Below are positions 43,345-52,166 of a stretch of DNA of 64,000 bases, piece after piece. The stretch's first letter is position 1. Each line of letters opens with the position of its first letter. Origin of the DNA: Mycobacterium noviomagense (GTDB lineage: Bacteria > Actinomycetota > Actinomycetes > Mycobacteriales > Mycobacteriaceae); contig NZ_AP022583.1 in NCBI RefSeq assembly GCF_010731635.1, forward strand, positions 4,712,001 to 4,776,000, in the 5' to 3' direction. The notes beneath the pieces are model-generated. The model searched no databases and was not told the DNA's origin. It saw only the letters and a program-made list of their open reading frames with translations. The translations under genes and the position numbers were made by a program.

Positions 43345-44970
43345 ATGTCGCTCGAGCCGGTACGACAGGATGTGCTGGTGTTCGGGCTCGTCGTAGTCGT
43401 TGCGCTGGTTGCCACGGTGATCGTGGGAACGGTTCTCGGCAAGCGCTATCGAGTCGGTCCGCCGGTTTTGCTCATCCTGCTGGGCGCGCTGCTGGGGCTG
43501 ATCCCGCGCTTCGGCCGGACCCACCTCGACGGGGAACTCGTGCTGCTGCTGTTCCTGCCGGCGATCCTCTACTGGGAGAGCATGAACACCAGCTTTCGCG
43601 AGCTCCGCGCGAACCTGCGTGTCATCGTGCTGATCAGCGTCGGCCTGGTGGTTGCCACCGCGGTCGCGGTGTCGTGGACGGCGCGGGCGATGGGCATGGA
43701 GTCACACGCGGCGTCGGTCCTGGGCGCTGTGCTCTCCCCGACCGACGCTGCCGCCGTCGCGGGGTTGGCCAAGCGGTTGCCGCGACGGCCGCTGACGGTG
43801 CTGCGCGCCGAGAGCATCATCAACGACGGCACCGCGCTCGTTCTGTTCGCGGTCACCGTCGCGGTCGCCACCGGTGCCCCCGCGATCGGCCCGGCTGCCC
43901 TGGTCGGTCGTTTCGTCGGCTCCTACCTCGGCGGTATCGGCGCGGGCCTGCTGGTCGGCTGGGCGGTGACACTGTTGCGCCGGCGACTCGACGCGCCCCT
44001 GGAAGAGGGAGCCCTGAGCATCCTGACCCCGTTCGCGGCGTTCCTGCTGGCGCAGAGCATTCGCTGCAGTGGTGTCGTCGCCGTATTGGTGGCCGCCCTC
44101 GTGCTCACCTATGTCGGGCCACGGGTGATCCGCGCTCGCTCTCGTTTGCAGTCATTCGCCTTCTGGGACATGTCGACGTTTCTGATCAACGGCTCGCTGT
44201 GGGTGTTCGTCGGCGTGCAAATACCGGGGGCTGTGCGGGGGATCTCCGGGGTCGACGGCGGCCTTCGCCGCGCCGCGTTGCTGGCCCTGGCGGTCACCGG
44301 GGTCGTCATCGCGACCCGGTTCGCCTGGATGGAAATCACCACCGTGTTGATCCGGGCTGTGGACCGCCGCGCGGTGCAGCGCGCTCGCCGCGTCGACTGG
44401 CGCCAGCGCACCGTCTCCAGCTGGGCGGGATTCCGCGGCGCGGTGTCGCTTGCCGCTGCCTTGGCCGTCCCGCTGACCACTCGCAGCGGCGCCCCATTCC
44501 CCGACCGCAGCCTGATCATCTTCGTCGTGTCGGCTGTGATCCTGGTGACCGTGTTGGTGCAGGGAAGCACCTTGCCTCTGGTTGTGCGGTGGGCGCGGAT
44601 GCCCGAAGACGCCAGGCACGCAGACGAATTGCAACTGGCGCGCACGCGCAGCGCCGAAGCAGCGTTGGAAGCGTTGCCGCGCGTCGCCGGTGAACTCGGG
44701 GCGAGCCCGGAACTGCTGAGGCGTCTGCAAAAAGAGTACGAAGAGCAGGCCGCGCTGGTCATGGCCGACGCCGACGGCTCGGCGCCCAACCACGCCGCCG
44801 AGCGCAACGATCTGATTCGGCGGGTACGCCTCGCAGTGCTTGCCCACCGGCGCCGGGCCGTCACCGAGCTGCGCGACCAAAACCGCATCGACGACATCGT
44901 GCTGCGCGAGCTGCAAGCGGAGATGGACCTCGAAGAGGTGCAGCTGCTCGACCCCGCCGACGCCGATTAG
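43345..44970 (+). CDS. CPA1 family Na+/H+ antiporter, YjcE/Rv2287-like
   Basis: 541 aa. About 12 transmembrane helices to residue 410, then a cytoplasmic, charged, helical tail of about 130 residues. The exchange-site motifs VLSPTDAAAVAGL and AESIINDGTALVLF (the ND pair) are intact. It exchanges Na+ or K+ for H+ across the inner membrane. The ATG is 43345. The length and tail fit Rv2287 as I remember it. Confidence 0.92.
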   Translation: MSLEPVRQDVLVFGLVVVVALVATVIVGTVLGKRYRVGPPVLLILLGALLGLIPRFGRTHLDGELVLLLFLPAILYWESMNTSFRELRANLRVIVLISVGLVVATAVAVSWTARAMGMESHAASVLGAVLSPTDAAAVAGLAKRLPRRPLTVLRAESIINDGTALVLFAVTVAVATGAPAIGPAALVGRFVGSYLGGIGAGLLVGWAVTLLRRRLDAPLEEGALSILTPFAAFLLAQSIRCSGVVAVLVAALVLTYVGPRVIRARSRLQSFAFWDMSTFLINGSLWVFVGVQIPGAVRGISGVDGGLRRAALLALAVTGVVIATRFAWMEITTVLIRAVDRRAVQRARRVDWRQRTVSSWAGFRGAVSLAAALAVPLTTRSGAPFPDRSLIIFVVSAVILVTVLVQGSTLPLVVRWARMPEDARHADELQLARTRSAEAALEALPRVAGELGASPELLRRLQKEYEEQAALVMADADGSAPNHAAERNDLIRRVRLAVLAHRRRAVTELRDQNRIDDIVLRELQAEMDLEEVQLLDPADAD

Positions 44971-45070
44971 CGGCCGGCCGGTCACAAGCGCAGGCTGCTC
45001 ACGCGCGATCCGGTTATAGTTGCTCGGCGTCGCGGTGCGCGGCGATGTCGCTGAACAGGAGGGCCCGGCG

Positions 45071-45670
45071 ATGAGGACTTCCTTGACCGCGATGGCAGGG
45101 ATTACCGCGACGGCCGTGCTGGTGGCAGCCTCGGCCGGCTGCGCCAAGCATTCGACGTCGAACCCGGCGAGTCCAACCGCTTCGAGCACCACCACCAGCC
45201 ATAGCACGACCACAGCGCAACCGACCGGTTACGCCCGGCTGCTGATCAGCGCTGCCGACATCAAAGCGCCGGTGACGTTCAAAGGCAGCCCCCCGATCGA
45301 GAACCCGAATGGAAAGCCAGGCGCGGCAACGACATTCAGCGATGACGACAGCAGCCACGTCATCCACGACACCATCGAGGTCCTGCCGGATCCCACGGCC
45401 GCGGCGAACGCGCTCAACGCGGCGAAGGCCGCACCGCCCGCTGGCATCACCGGAAAGCCTGTCCCGGCGAACATCGGCACCAACGGCGTGACGATCTCGG
45501 GGGACACGCCAGATAAATCCAAGGGCGTGACGGTGTTGCTGTTCACCCAGGGCAGGGCGCTGGTCACCCTCCAGTTCGACGGCCCCGCCGGCGTGCCGGC
45601 GCCGCCGGATTTCATCAACGACGTCGGGCAAAGACAAGCCGCCGCGATCAAAAACGGGCTTCCCGCCTGA
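45071..45670 (+). CDS. Lipoprotein, function unknown
   Basis: 199 aa. A lipoprotein signal with lipobox ASAGC, a Ser/Thr/Pro linker, then a folded domain of about 140 residues with YARLLISAADIKAPVTF and a repeated alpha-beta pattern. AGGAGGGC lies upstream of ATG 45071; an in-frame ATG 51 bp earlier would spoil the signal peptide. No enzyme motif seen. Confidence 0.82.
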   Translation: MRTSLTAMAGITATAVLVAASAGCAKHSTSNPASPTASSTTTSHSTTTAQPTGYARLLISAADIKAPVTFKGSPPIENPNGKPGAATTFSDDDSSHVIHDTIEVLPDPTAAANALNAAKAAPPAGITGKPVPANIGTNGVTISGDTPDKSKGVTVLLFTQGRALVTLQFDGPAGVPAPPDFINDVGQRQAAAIKNGLPA

Positions 45671-45711
45671 CGGATCCCGACAGCCGCACCGCCAGGGAGA
45701 TACTGGGGCCG

Positions 45712-46098
45712 ATGCCTGATCGCAACGTGCTGGGCGGGCCGCTGGAACCGTGCGGCACGGACCCACTCACCGGCTTCTACCGAGACGGCTGCTGCTCGAC
45801 CGGCCCGGAAGACCTCGGACTGCACACCATCTGCGCCGTCGTGACCGCCGAGTTCCTGCGCCACCAGCGCTCGATCGGCAACGATCTGGTGACGCCGAGG
45901 CCGGTGTACATGTTCCCCGGCCTGACCCCGGGGGACCGTTGGTGCGTCACCGCGAGGAACTGGTTGCGGGCCTACCACGACGGCTGCGCTGCCCCGGTGG
46001 TGTTGGCCTCCACCCATGAGCGGACCCTCGATGTGTTGGAACTCGAGGCGCTGCGTGAGCACGCCGTCGACGTGCCCGACGATCTGGGCGACCTGTAA
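45712..46098 (+). CDS. DUF2237 family protein
   Basis: 128 aa. It begins RNVLGGPLEPCGTDPLTGFY and contains DGCCSTGPEDLGLHTICAVV, GDRWCVTARNWLRA and a C-terminal acidic end: the pattern of DUF2237, small Cys-containing proteins found widely in bacteria. The four Cys might bind a metal. Function unknown. Confidence 0.88.
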   Translation: MPDRNVLGGPLEPCGTDPLTGFYRDGCCSTGPEDLGLHTICAVVTAEFLRHQRSIGNDLVTPRPVYMFPGLTPGDRWCVTARNWLRAYHDGCAAPVVLASTHERTLDVLELEALREHAVDVPDDLGDL

Positions 46099-46148
46099 AG
46101 GTAACCCGGTCAAGGGGAACCGCTACATCCAGCTCACTTATGCCCCAG

Positions 46149-47605
46149 GTGGGCACGTGCGCGCTAGCGAGACCACCCTGGCGCGAATCGGGAGCCGCAA
46201 CTTGTCATACCCCACTGCAATGATGACGACATGTCCTCGACCGCATCGCCTGCCGCGGCGCTGAGCCCTGCCGAGCGTCTTGAGGCGTTGTTCGAGGAGT
46301 TGGCGGAGTTGGCCGGTCAGCGCAATGCAATTGATGGGCGCATTGTGGAGATCGTCGCCGAGATGGACCGCGACGAGCTCTGCGGTGCCACGGGTGCGCG
46401 GTCGGTGGCGGCGTTGGTGGCCTGGAAGCTGGGCTTGTCATCGGCAAATGCGCACACGATCGCCACCGTGGCGCGCCGGCTGGCGGAGTTTCCGCGCTGC
46501 GCGGCGGGCATGGCTGAGGGCCGGCTATCGCTGGATCAGCTCGGCGTCATCGCCGCAGGGGCGGGCGAGGGTTCCGATGAGCATTACGCGCGGCTGGCGG
46601 CGGTCGCCACGGTCAACCAGTTGCGCACCGCGGTGCGGTTGGAACCGCGACCCGAACCCGATCCTCAGCCGGAACCGCAGCGCTCGATCACCAAGACCTA
46701 CGGCGAGCAGTCCACTTGTTGGCGGATCACACTTCCTCACGACGAGGCGGCGAAGTTCGACTCCGCCCTGGCGTCTCACCTTGATGCGCTAGTGGCCGAG
46801 TGGAAGCGCGATCACGGCACTCGCGAGCGCACAGCAGAGAATTGTCCGCCGTTGCCTACCACCGTCGAGGCGTTTATGCGCCTGGTTGATGCTGGATGGG
46901 ACGCTGAGGCGGCCCGCCGCCCACACGGGCATCACACCACGGTGGTGGTGCACGTCGACGTTGCGCAGCGGGCAGCGGTGCTGCATCTGGGTCCGCTGCT
47001 GTCCGACGCCGCACGCCGATACCTGACCTGTGATGCCACCTGTGAAGTCTGGTTCGAACGTGACGGCGAGGTCATCGGCGCCGGCCGAGCGACGCGGGTG
47101 ATCAACCGGCGGCTTCGCCGCGCGCTCGAGCACCGCCATCCCACATGCGCGGTTCCCGGCTGTGGGGCCACCCGCGGTCTGCACGCACACCACATTCGGC
47201 ACTGGGAAGACGGCGGTGCCACCGAGTTGGTCAACCTGGTGTTGGTATGCCCGTATCACCATCGGTTGCACCACCGGGGTGTGATCACCATCGCCGGAAC
47301 CGCCGACGTTCTCATCGTCACTGACAGTTCCGGTCGACGGCTCAGCGCCGGATCGCTCGCGCGTGCGCCGAACCTTCCCCCGCCCGCCGTCCCGCCGTGC
47401 CCCGGGCCCACCGGCGAGCGCGCCGACTGGTGGTGGTATGACCCCTTTCAGCCGCAGCCACCACCAACAAACAACTAGGTTGGCTACCGGAGCCCGTCAT
47501 TACCGGCAATGCAATGAAGCCCTAAAAATTCGAGGCATAGAGAAATTCACGTCGAGCGGAGCATTCCAGCCGATAAGCCTATTTCCTTGCGTGGGCACGT
47601 GCGCG
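46149..47605 (+). mobile_element. 13E12-type repeat element with 15-bp flanking direct repeats
   Basis: An identical 15-bp sequence GTGGGCACGTGCGCG stands at 46149-46163 and 47591-47605, enclosing only the DUF222/HNH gene and its flanks. The unit of about 1.46 kb is the size of REP13E12 elements in M. tuberculosis, which serve as prophage attachment sites. Each repeat contains the palindrome GCACGTGC. The 113 bp after the gene up to the repeat hold no other gene. Confidence 0.55.
46231..47478 (+). CDS. DUF222 and HNH endonuclease protein (13E12 family)
   Basis: 415 aa. The N-terminal DUF222 helical domain (about 12-300) includes RDELCGATGARSVAALVAWK. The C-terminal HNH domain has CAVPGC, HAHHIRHWEDGG and LVCPYHHRLHHRG, giving the metal Cys and His and the catalytic His. 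Proteins of this type are multicopy in mycobacteria and are tied to REP13E12 elements. A Pro-rich tail ends the protein. It is probably a DNA nuclease; its biological role is unknown. Confidence 0.9.
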   Translation: MSSTASPAAALSPAERLEALFEELAELAGQRNAIDGRIVEIVAEMDRDELCGATGARSVAALVAWKLGLSSANAHTIATVARRLAEFPRCAAGMAEGRLSLDQLGVIAAGAGEGSDEHYARLAAVATVNQLRTAVRLEPRPEPDPQPEPQRSITKTYGEQSTCWRITLPHDEAAKFDSALASHLDALVAEWKRDHGTRERTAENCPPLPTTVEAFMRLVDAGWDAEAARRPHGHHTTVVVHVDVAQRAAVLHLGPLLSDAARRYLTCDATCEVWFERDGEVIGAGRATRVINRRLRRALEHRHPTCAVPGCGATRGLHAHHIRHWEDGGATELVNLVLVCPYHHRLHHRGVITIAGTADVLIVTDSSGRRLSAGSLARAPNLPPPAVPPCPGPTGERADWWWYDPFQPQPPPTNN

Positions 47606-47694
47606 ACTTCCATCACCCAACGCGGTCGGTTGGTCCGCAAAGCCAACCGTGTTGGGGCGGAATGGTTTCAGATGAGCCCGCTCGTCTACCGGTA

Positions 47695-48147
47695 TCACTG
47701 CTGAGATCGCTGTTGGCTCTCAAGCGCCTTGGCGCAGGCGGCCAGGATCGCCAGGAAGCTCGAGCGCAGCAACCGACGCGTGATTGCCTCCAGCAATGCG
47801 CCTCCCGCGCGGCCCGGATGGGTGTAGTTGCTTCGCCAGTCGACGTGGGTCCCATCGCCCGACGGGGTGAACGTCAATGTGCCGCCCTCGTGATTGAACG
47901 GGGGAAATGAGCGGACGATCAGATACGCGTAGCTACGCGGCCGATCGAAGGCCGTGATCTCTTCGCGGAACCAGGTGCCGACTCCGTGCACCTCCCGCAG
48001 CGCGCCGACGGCCGGCCCTGACACGCCCTGCGCCCAACCGGCCTTGAGAACCAGCGGCGCAGCAGTCAAACTGCGTGGGTCGGCCAGCCAGTCGAAGACC
48101 TGTTCTGGGGATGCGGCAATCGTGCGCTCGACGTGAAGCTCGACCAT
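47695..48147 (-). CDS. SRPBCC (START-like) family protein
   Basis: 150 aa. It starts VELHVERTIAASPEQVFDWL and continues with alternating strands, SYAYLIVRSFPPFNHEGGTL and a long C-terminal helix, the pattern of polyketide cyclase/START-like ligand carriers. ATG 48147 has GGAGA just upstream; the extra 14 residues upstream are unlikely. Ligand unknown. Confidence 0.85.
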   Translation of the reverse strand: MVELHVERTIAASPEQVFDWLADPRSLTAAPLVLKAGWAQGVSGPAVGALREVHGVGTWFREEITAFDRPRSYAYLIVRSFPPFNHEGGTLTFTPSGDGTHVDWRSNYTHPGRAGGALLEAITRRLLRSSFLAILAACAKALESQQRSQQ

Positions 48148-48234
48148 GAAATCTCCTGCCTCGCAATAGCCCCCGCTTCCAAGGGACATCCTAAACCCAC
48201 CTACCCGCGCAGGCAGGCGACGCCGAAGGCCATT

Positions 48235-48966
48235 TCATGCCGGCGTCATTTCGGTGCTGCCACGGCCCAGGTTGCGGAAGCCCGCGGCGGGTTTCTTGAT
48301 GCCCAGTACGAACGGCAGTGCACTCAACTCGAACTTGAGCTTGGCTGCCAGCCGGGCAGATGTGCTGCGCTCAGGCACAGTCGGTGGAATCTCGGACGTG
48401 GCCAGGTCGATGTAGTGGGTCGGCGTTTGGCCGATGTCCGGGAAGTGGTGAATCAGCGGCTTGCAGAGCTGGCGCACCGACTCGTCGAGGCATTGCGCCA
48501 CCGGGTCGGTCATCAGCACGTATTCCGGTACCGGTACTTGGTTTTTCAGCATGCGGTGCACCAGGATGACGTCGATGCCGGCGAGCTCGGCGCGGCGCTT
48601 CACCCGTTGCTCTGCCACCTCGCCCTCGTGGGCGACGAACTTGAGTGACAGGTTGTCCAGCTGTGCGCAGCTGGCGCAGTCACAGGCATCGTCTTTTTTC
48701 ATCACCTCGCGACATGTAAGGAACGCCTGGCGCATCGGAGAGAGCCCGTCGCAGACAAGCACTTTGGCGTCGCCGTCCGGTGCCCAGAAGAACGCTGCGT
48801 CGCCTTCCAGCTTCGCCAGCTTGAGGCCTTTGGCGGCGTCGATGACCGCTTCAAGCAGCGCTGCCACAGTCAGCTGTGCATGGGCTAAATGCATCCGATT
48901 CCAATGCATGTAGCGCGTGTAGCCGCCGATGTCGGCAATGAGGAGTACGGCGCGCCGGATGGCCAT
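48235..48966 (-). CDS. DUF2652 protein, nucleotidyl cyclase-like
   Basis: 243 aa. [17 protein letters not shown] and later [18 protein letters not shown] recall the class III cyclase fold (metal Asp in IADIGGYT, strand GDA). A Cys cluster CDCASC is inserted in the middle. The second metal Asp is replaceable by the Asp in EGDA, but I cannot show catalytic competence. DUF2652 proteins are uncharacterised. No membrane segment. Confidence 0.8.
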   Translation of the reverse strand: MAIRRAVLLIADIGGYTRYMHWNRMHLAHAQLTVAALLEAVIDAAKGLKLAKLEGDAAFFWAPDGDAKVLVCDGLSPMRQAFLTCREVMKKDDACDCASCAQLDNLSLKFVAHEGEVAEQRVKRRAELAGIDVILVHRMLKNQVPVPEYVLMTDPVAQCLDESVRQLCKPLIHHFPDIGQTPTHYIDLATSEIPPTVPERSTSARLAAKLKFELSALPFVLGIKKPAAGFRNLGRGSTEMTPA

Positions 48967-49029
48967 GGATTCCGCAGTGTACTGGCCCGATCGGCGTTGT
49001 TGCTGCGGAAACCGGTCGATTGCCCGCGG

Positions 49030-49809
49030 CTACGCCTGACCGGAATCCAGAAACGCCGCCGGGCTGGCCGGTGCGCCTCGGGCAACCACGAGCGGCATCG
49101 ACGTCGAAGCATCGGTGCGCAAGATCGTATGCACAACGTCGATGAGGTCCTCGACGGGCATCAACTTGCCGGGCATGCAGCCGCGCGACAACCAAAGCGG
49201 GTACGCCTGTTTGGCCAACTCGAGATCCCAGCCGCTGCTCATTCCCGTTTGGCCGTCACCCTCGCCGCCGGGGCATTCCCCGACGATGAGGCAGGTGAAG
49301 CCGATGTCGGGGTGCTCGGCCCGCCATGCCTCGACGAGTCGCTCCAGCGCTGCCTTGCTGACGCCATATGCGCCCAGGCCCGGCCACGGCGGCCCGAAAC
49401 TGCCTGCGTCAGAAGAAAGATAGACCGCCTTGCCTGCCGAGGCCGTCAAGTGCGGCACGGCCGCGGCAGTGGCCAGCGCCGCGCCTATGACGTTGGTGTC
49501 GAAGATGCGCCGCCAGGTTTCGGCGTCGGTATCGACCATGCGGACGAGCGGCCCGATGGCGGGCGTGTAGACGAGGTTGTCGATGCCGCCGAGCGCATCG
49601 GCGGCCGCGGTGACCGCCGACCGGCACGACGCCTCGTCGGTGACGTCGCATTCGATGGCGAGAGCGCCGTGTCCGGCATCTTTCGCCGCCGCTTCGATGC
49701 GCTCTCGGCGCCGGGCGAGAAGCGCGACCTGATCACCTCGCTGCGCAAGCCCGACCCCGATGCAGCGCCCGAGCCCGCTCGAGGCGCCGATCACCACCGT
49801 CCGTGACAT
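49030..49809 (-). CDS. SDR family oxidoreductase
   Basis: 259 aa. Cofactor loop VVIGASSGLGRCIGVGL near residue 5, acidic CDVTDEASCR, Ser in YLSSDAGSF and catalytic YGVSK. ATG 49809 is chosen because AGGAGAG precedes it; the frame open upstream crosses the divergent gene. Divergent from the Rv2298-like reductase with about 100 bp between. Substrate unknown. Confidence 0.87.
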   Translation of the reverse strand: MSRTVVIGASSGLGRCIGVGLAQRGDQVALLARRRERIEAAAKDAGHGALAIECDVTDEASCRSAVTAAADALGGIDNLVYTPAIGPLVRMVDTDAETWRRIFDTNVIGAALATAAAVPHLTASAGKAVYLSSDAGSFGPPWPGLGAYGVSKAALERLVEAWRAEHPDIGFTCLIVGECPGGEGDGQTGMSSGWDLELAKQAYPLWLSRGCMPGKLMPVEDLIDVVHTILRTDASTSMPLVVARGAPASPAAFLDSGQA

Positions 49810-49909
49810 TTCCGCCCTCTCCTGTAACGAGCCGCTGCAGGCACAGCGTATCGGCCGTCGGGTGGACATTCGCGTCGGGCGTGCTGGCCATGTCAGTACG
49901 GTGGGGCAT

Positions 49910-50881
49910 ATGAAATACCTGGACGTCGACGGAGTCGGGAAAGTCAGCCGGATCGGGCTGGGCACGTGGCAGTTCGGATCGTTCGAATGGGGCTACGGGG
50001 ACAGTTATGCCTCCGGCGCGGCCCGTGACATCGTTCAGCGCGCCCTCGCCTTGGGGGTGACGCTGTTCGATACCGCCGAGATCTACGGACTCGGGAAAAG
50101 CGAACGGATCCTCGGCGAAGCACTCGGTGACAAGCGCGCCGACGTTGCGGTGGCCAGCAAGATCATGCCGGTCGCGCCGTTTCCTCCCGTGGTCAAGCAA
50201 CGTGCCCGCGCCAGTGCGCGGCGGCTGCGGCTCGATCGCATCCCGCTCTACCAGGTCCACCAGCCCAACCCGGTAGTCCCCGATTCGGTGATCATGCCCG
50301 GGATGCGCGAACTGCTGGACAGCGGCGTCATCGGCGCGGCTGGCGTGTCGAACTATTCGCTGTCACGTTGGCAGAAGGCCGACGCCGCGCTCGGGCGTCC
50401 GGTCATCAGCAACCAGGTGCATTTCTCGCTCGCCCATCCCCAGGCGCTCGACGACCTGGTCCCGTTCGCGCAGCGCGAGAACCGCATCGTGATCGCCTAC
50501 AGCCCATTGGCGCAGGGCCTGCTGGGCGGCAAGTACGGCGTCGAGAACCGGCCCGGTGGCGTCCGCGCCGTCAACCCGCTTTTCGGCACGGAAAACCTGC
50601 GTCGCATCGAGCCGCTGCTGCAGACGTTGCGCGACGTCGGCGCCGAGGTCGACGCGAAGCCGGCACAGGTGGCGCTGGCCTGGCTGATCAGCCTGCCGGG
50701 CGTCGTGGCCATTCCGGGGGCGTCCAGCGTCGAGCAACTCGAGTTCAACGTGGCCGCCGCCGATATCGAGCTGAGCGCCGCGGCCCGCGACGCGCTCACC
50801 GACGCGGCGCGTGCGTTCCGACCAGTCCCGGCCAGGCGATTCCTTACCGATATGGTCCACGAGAGGGTGTTGCGTCGCTGA
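49910..50881 (+). CDS. Aldo/keto reductase, Rv2298-like
   Basis: 323 aa, the exact length of Rv2298, with near-identical start MKYLDVDGVGKVSRIGLGTW. NADPH-dependent TIM barrel: catalytic Asp and Tyr in LFDTAEIYG, Lys in VASKIMP, His in YQVHQPNP, and cofactor residues in VAIPGASSVEQLEFN. It reduces aldehydes or ketones; the natural substrate is not known. ATG 49910 is chosen by that homology. Confidence 0.93.
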   Translation: MKYLDVDGVGKVSRIGLGTWQFGSFEWGYGDSYASGAARDIVQRALALGVTLFDTAEIYGLGKSERILGEALGDKRADVAVASKIMPVAPFPPVVKQRARASARRLRLDRIPLYQVHQPNPVVPDSVIMPGMRELLDSGVIGAAGVSNYSLSRWQKADAALGRPVISNQVHFSLAHPQALDDLVPFAQRENRIVIAYSPLAQGLLGGKYGVENRPGGVRAVNPLFGTENLRRIEPLLQTLRDVGAEVDAKPAQVALAWLISLPGVVAIPGASSVEQLEFNVAAADIELSAAARDALTDAARAFRPVPARRFLTDMVHERVLRR

Positions 50882-50909
50882 TCAGACCGTTTGAGTAGAG
50901 GGCGTTCGG

Positions 50910-52166
50910 GTGAATCAGCAAGGTGTGTCCGACTACCCGTCCGGCCGGTTGAACGGGCGGTCGCCGGTTTGGGCGCCTGACGCAACAGCTACCGACCCGG
51001 CCGATCCTGCTTTTCACGCCGCGCCCAATCGATTTGACATGTGGCGGCGGCGCCGCGAGCATCCGGTTGCGTGGACGGAATCGGCCGCCTACGGCGGGTT
51101 CTGGTCGGTTACCAGCCACGGCCTGGCACGCGAAGTGCTGCAAAACCCTCGGCAGTTCGCGTCGGGCTCGGGCATGCGTCTGGGCGCCAATGCCCGGGCG
51201 GTTGCATTGGCTTCGGGAAGGATGCTGGTCGTGACCGACGGTGCCAGTCATCGCAGATTGCGCGCCGCGCACTCGGCGTGGCTGTCGAGTTCGGCAATTG
51301 ACCGAATGCATTCCGCCATCGAGGACGACATCGAGCACCTGCTTGGCGAGCTGATTGCCGGCGGTGGCTCGTTTGACGCCGTCAAAGATCTCGGCGCCGT
51401 AGTAGCCCGCCAAGTGCTGGCACGAGTGCTGGGAATACCGCAGGCGGACTGGGCGAAACTGGGCAGACTGATCGACGCCGCCTACGCCACCAACGTTGCG
51501 CAGGACGCCGCCGAAGCCCACGGGGAACTATTCATGTACCTCGACGAGCTGCTTGCACAGCGTCGGGCTCGTCCACAGGACGACTTCGTCACCGCGCTCT
51601 CGCAGACAACCGTTGACGGCCGCACGCTCACCGACGACGAGATCTTGCTCAACTGCGACGGCATGCTCACCGGCGGGCTGGAAACGACTCCACTCGCGGT
51701 ATCGGGCGCGATGGTGGCTTTCGCCCAGGATCCCGATTGCTGGCAGCGGCTGCGCGAGCATCCGGAGCTCCTCAACTCCGCTGTGGAAGAGATCCTGCGG
51801 TGGACGTCACCCCCGGGCCACGTGCTGCGGACCGCCACCGCCGAGATATCCCTGGGCGACGCCCAGATTCGCTCAGGCGACCGAGTCGTGCTGTGGATAC
51901 CGTCCGCCAACCGTGACGAAGCGGTCTTCCCCGACGGGGAGCATTTCGTGCTGGACCGCCAACCCAACCCACATCTGTCCTTCGGCGGCGGTCCGCACTA
52001 CTGCGTCGGCGCGGTGTTGGCCCGCCTCGAATTACGCTGTCTGCTAATGGTTTTGACGCGCAACGTCGCTTCGATCGCTGTGACCGGCCGCGAGGACCTC
52101 CGGCACTCGAACTTCCTGCACGGCCAAGAGGTCGCCGAAGTGACCGTCGCGCCCGCCCGGCAGTAG
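50910..52166 (+). CDS. Cytochrome P450 beside the NRPS
   Basis: 418 aa from GTG 50910. The I-helix is GMLTGGLETTPLAVSG, with Leu-Glu before the Thr pair where most P450s have Gly-Asn/His-Glu. ExxR is EEILRWT, and the heme loop is FGGGPHYCVGAVLARLE with Cys365. Its stop codon is directly followed by the NRPS stop on the other strand. P450s next to NRPS genes often hydroxylate or crosslink the bound amino acid or peptide; that role here is inference. Confidence 0.87.
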   Translation: MNQQGVSDYPSGRLNGRSPVWAPDATATDPADPAFHAAPNRFDMWRRRREHPVAWTESAAYGGFWSVTSHGLAREVLQNPRQFASGSGMRLGANARAVALASGRMLVVTDGASHRRLRAAHSAWLSSSAIDRMHSAIEDDIEHLLGELIAGGGSFDAVKDLGAVVARQVLARVLGIPQADWAKLGRLIDAAYATNVAQDAAEAHGELFMYLDELLAQRRARPQDDFVTALSQTTVDGRTLTDDEILLNCDGMLTGGLETTPLAVSGAMVAFAQDPDCWQRLREHPELLNSAVEEILRWTSPPGHVLRTATAEISLGDAQIRSGDRVVLWIPSANRDEAVFPDGEHFVLDRQPNPHLSFGGGPHYCVGAVLARLELRCLLMVLTRNVASIAVTGREDLRHSNFLHGQEVAEVTVAPARQ

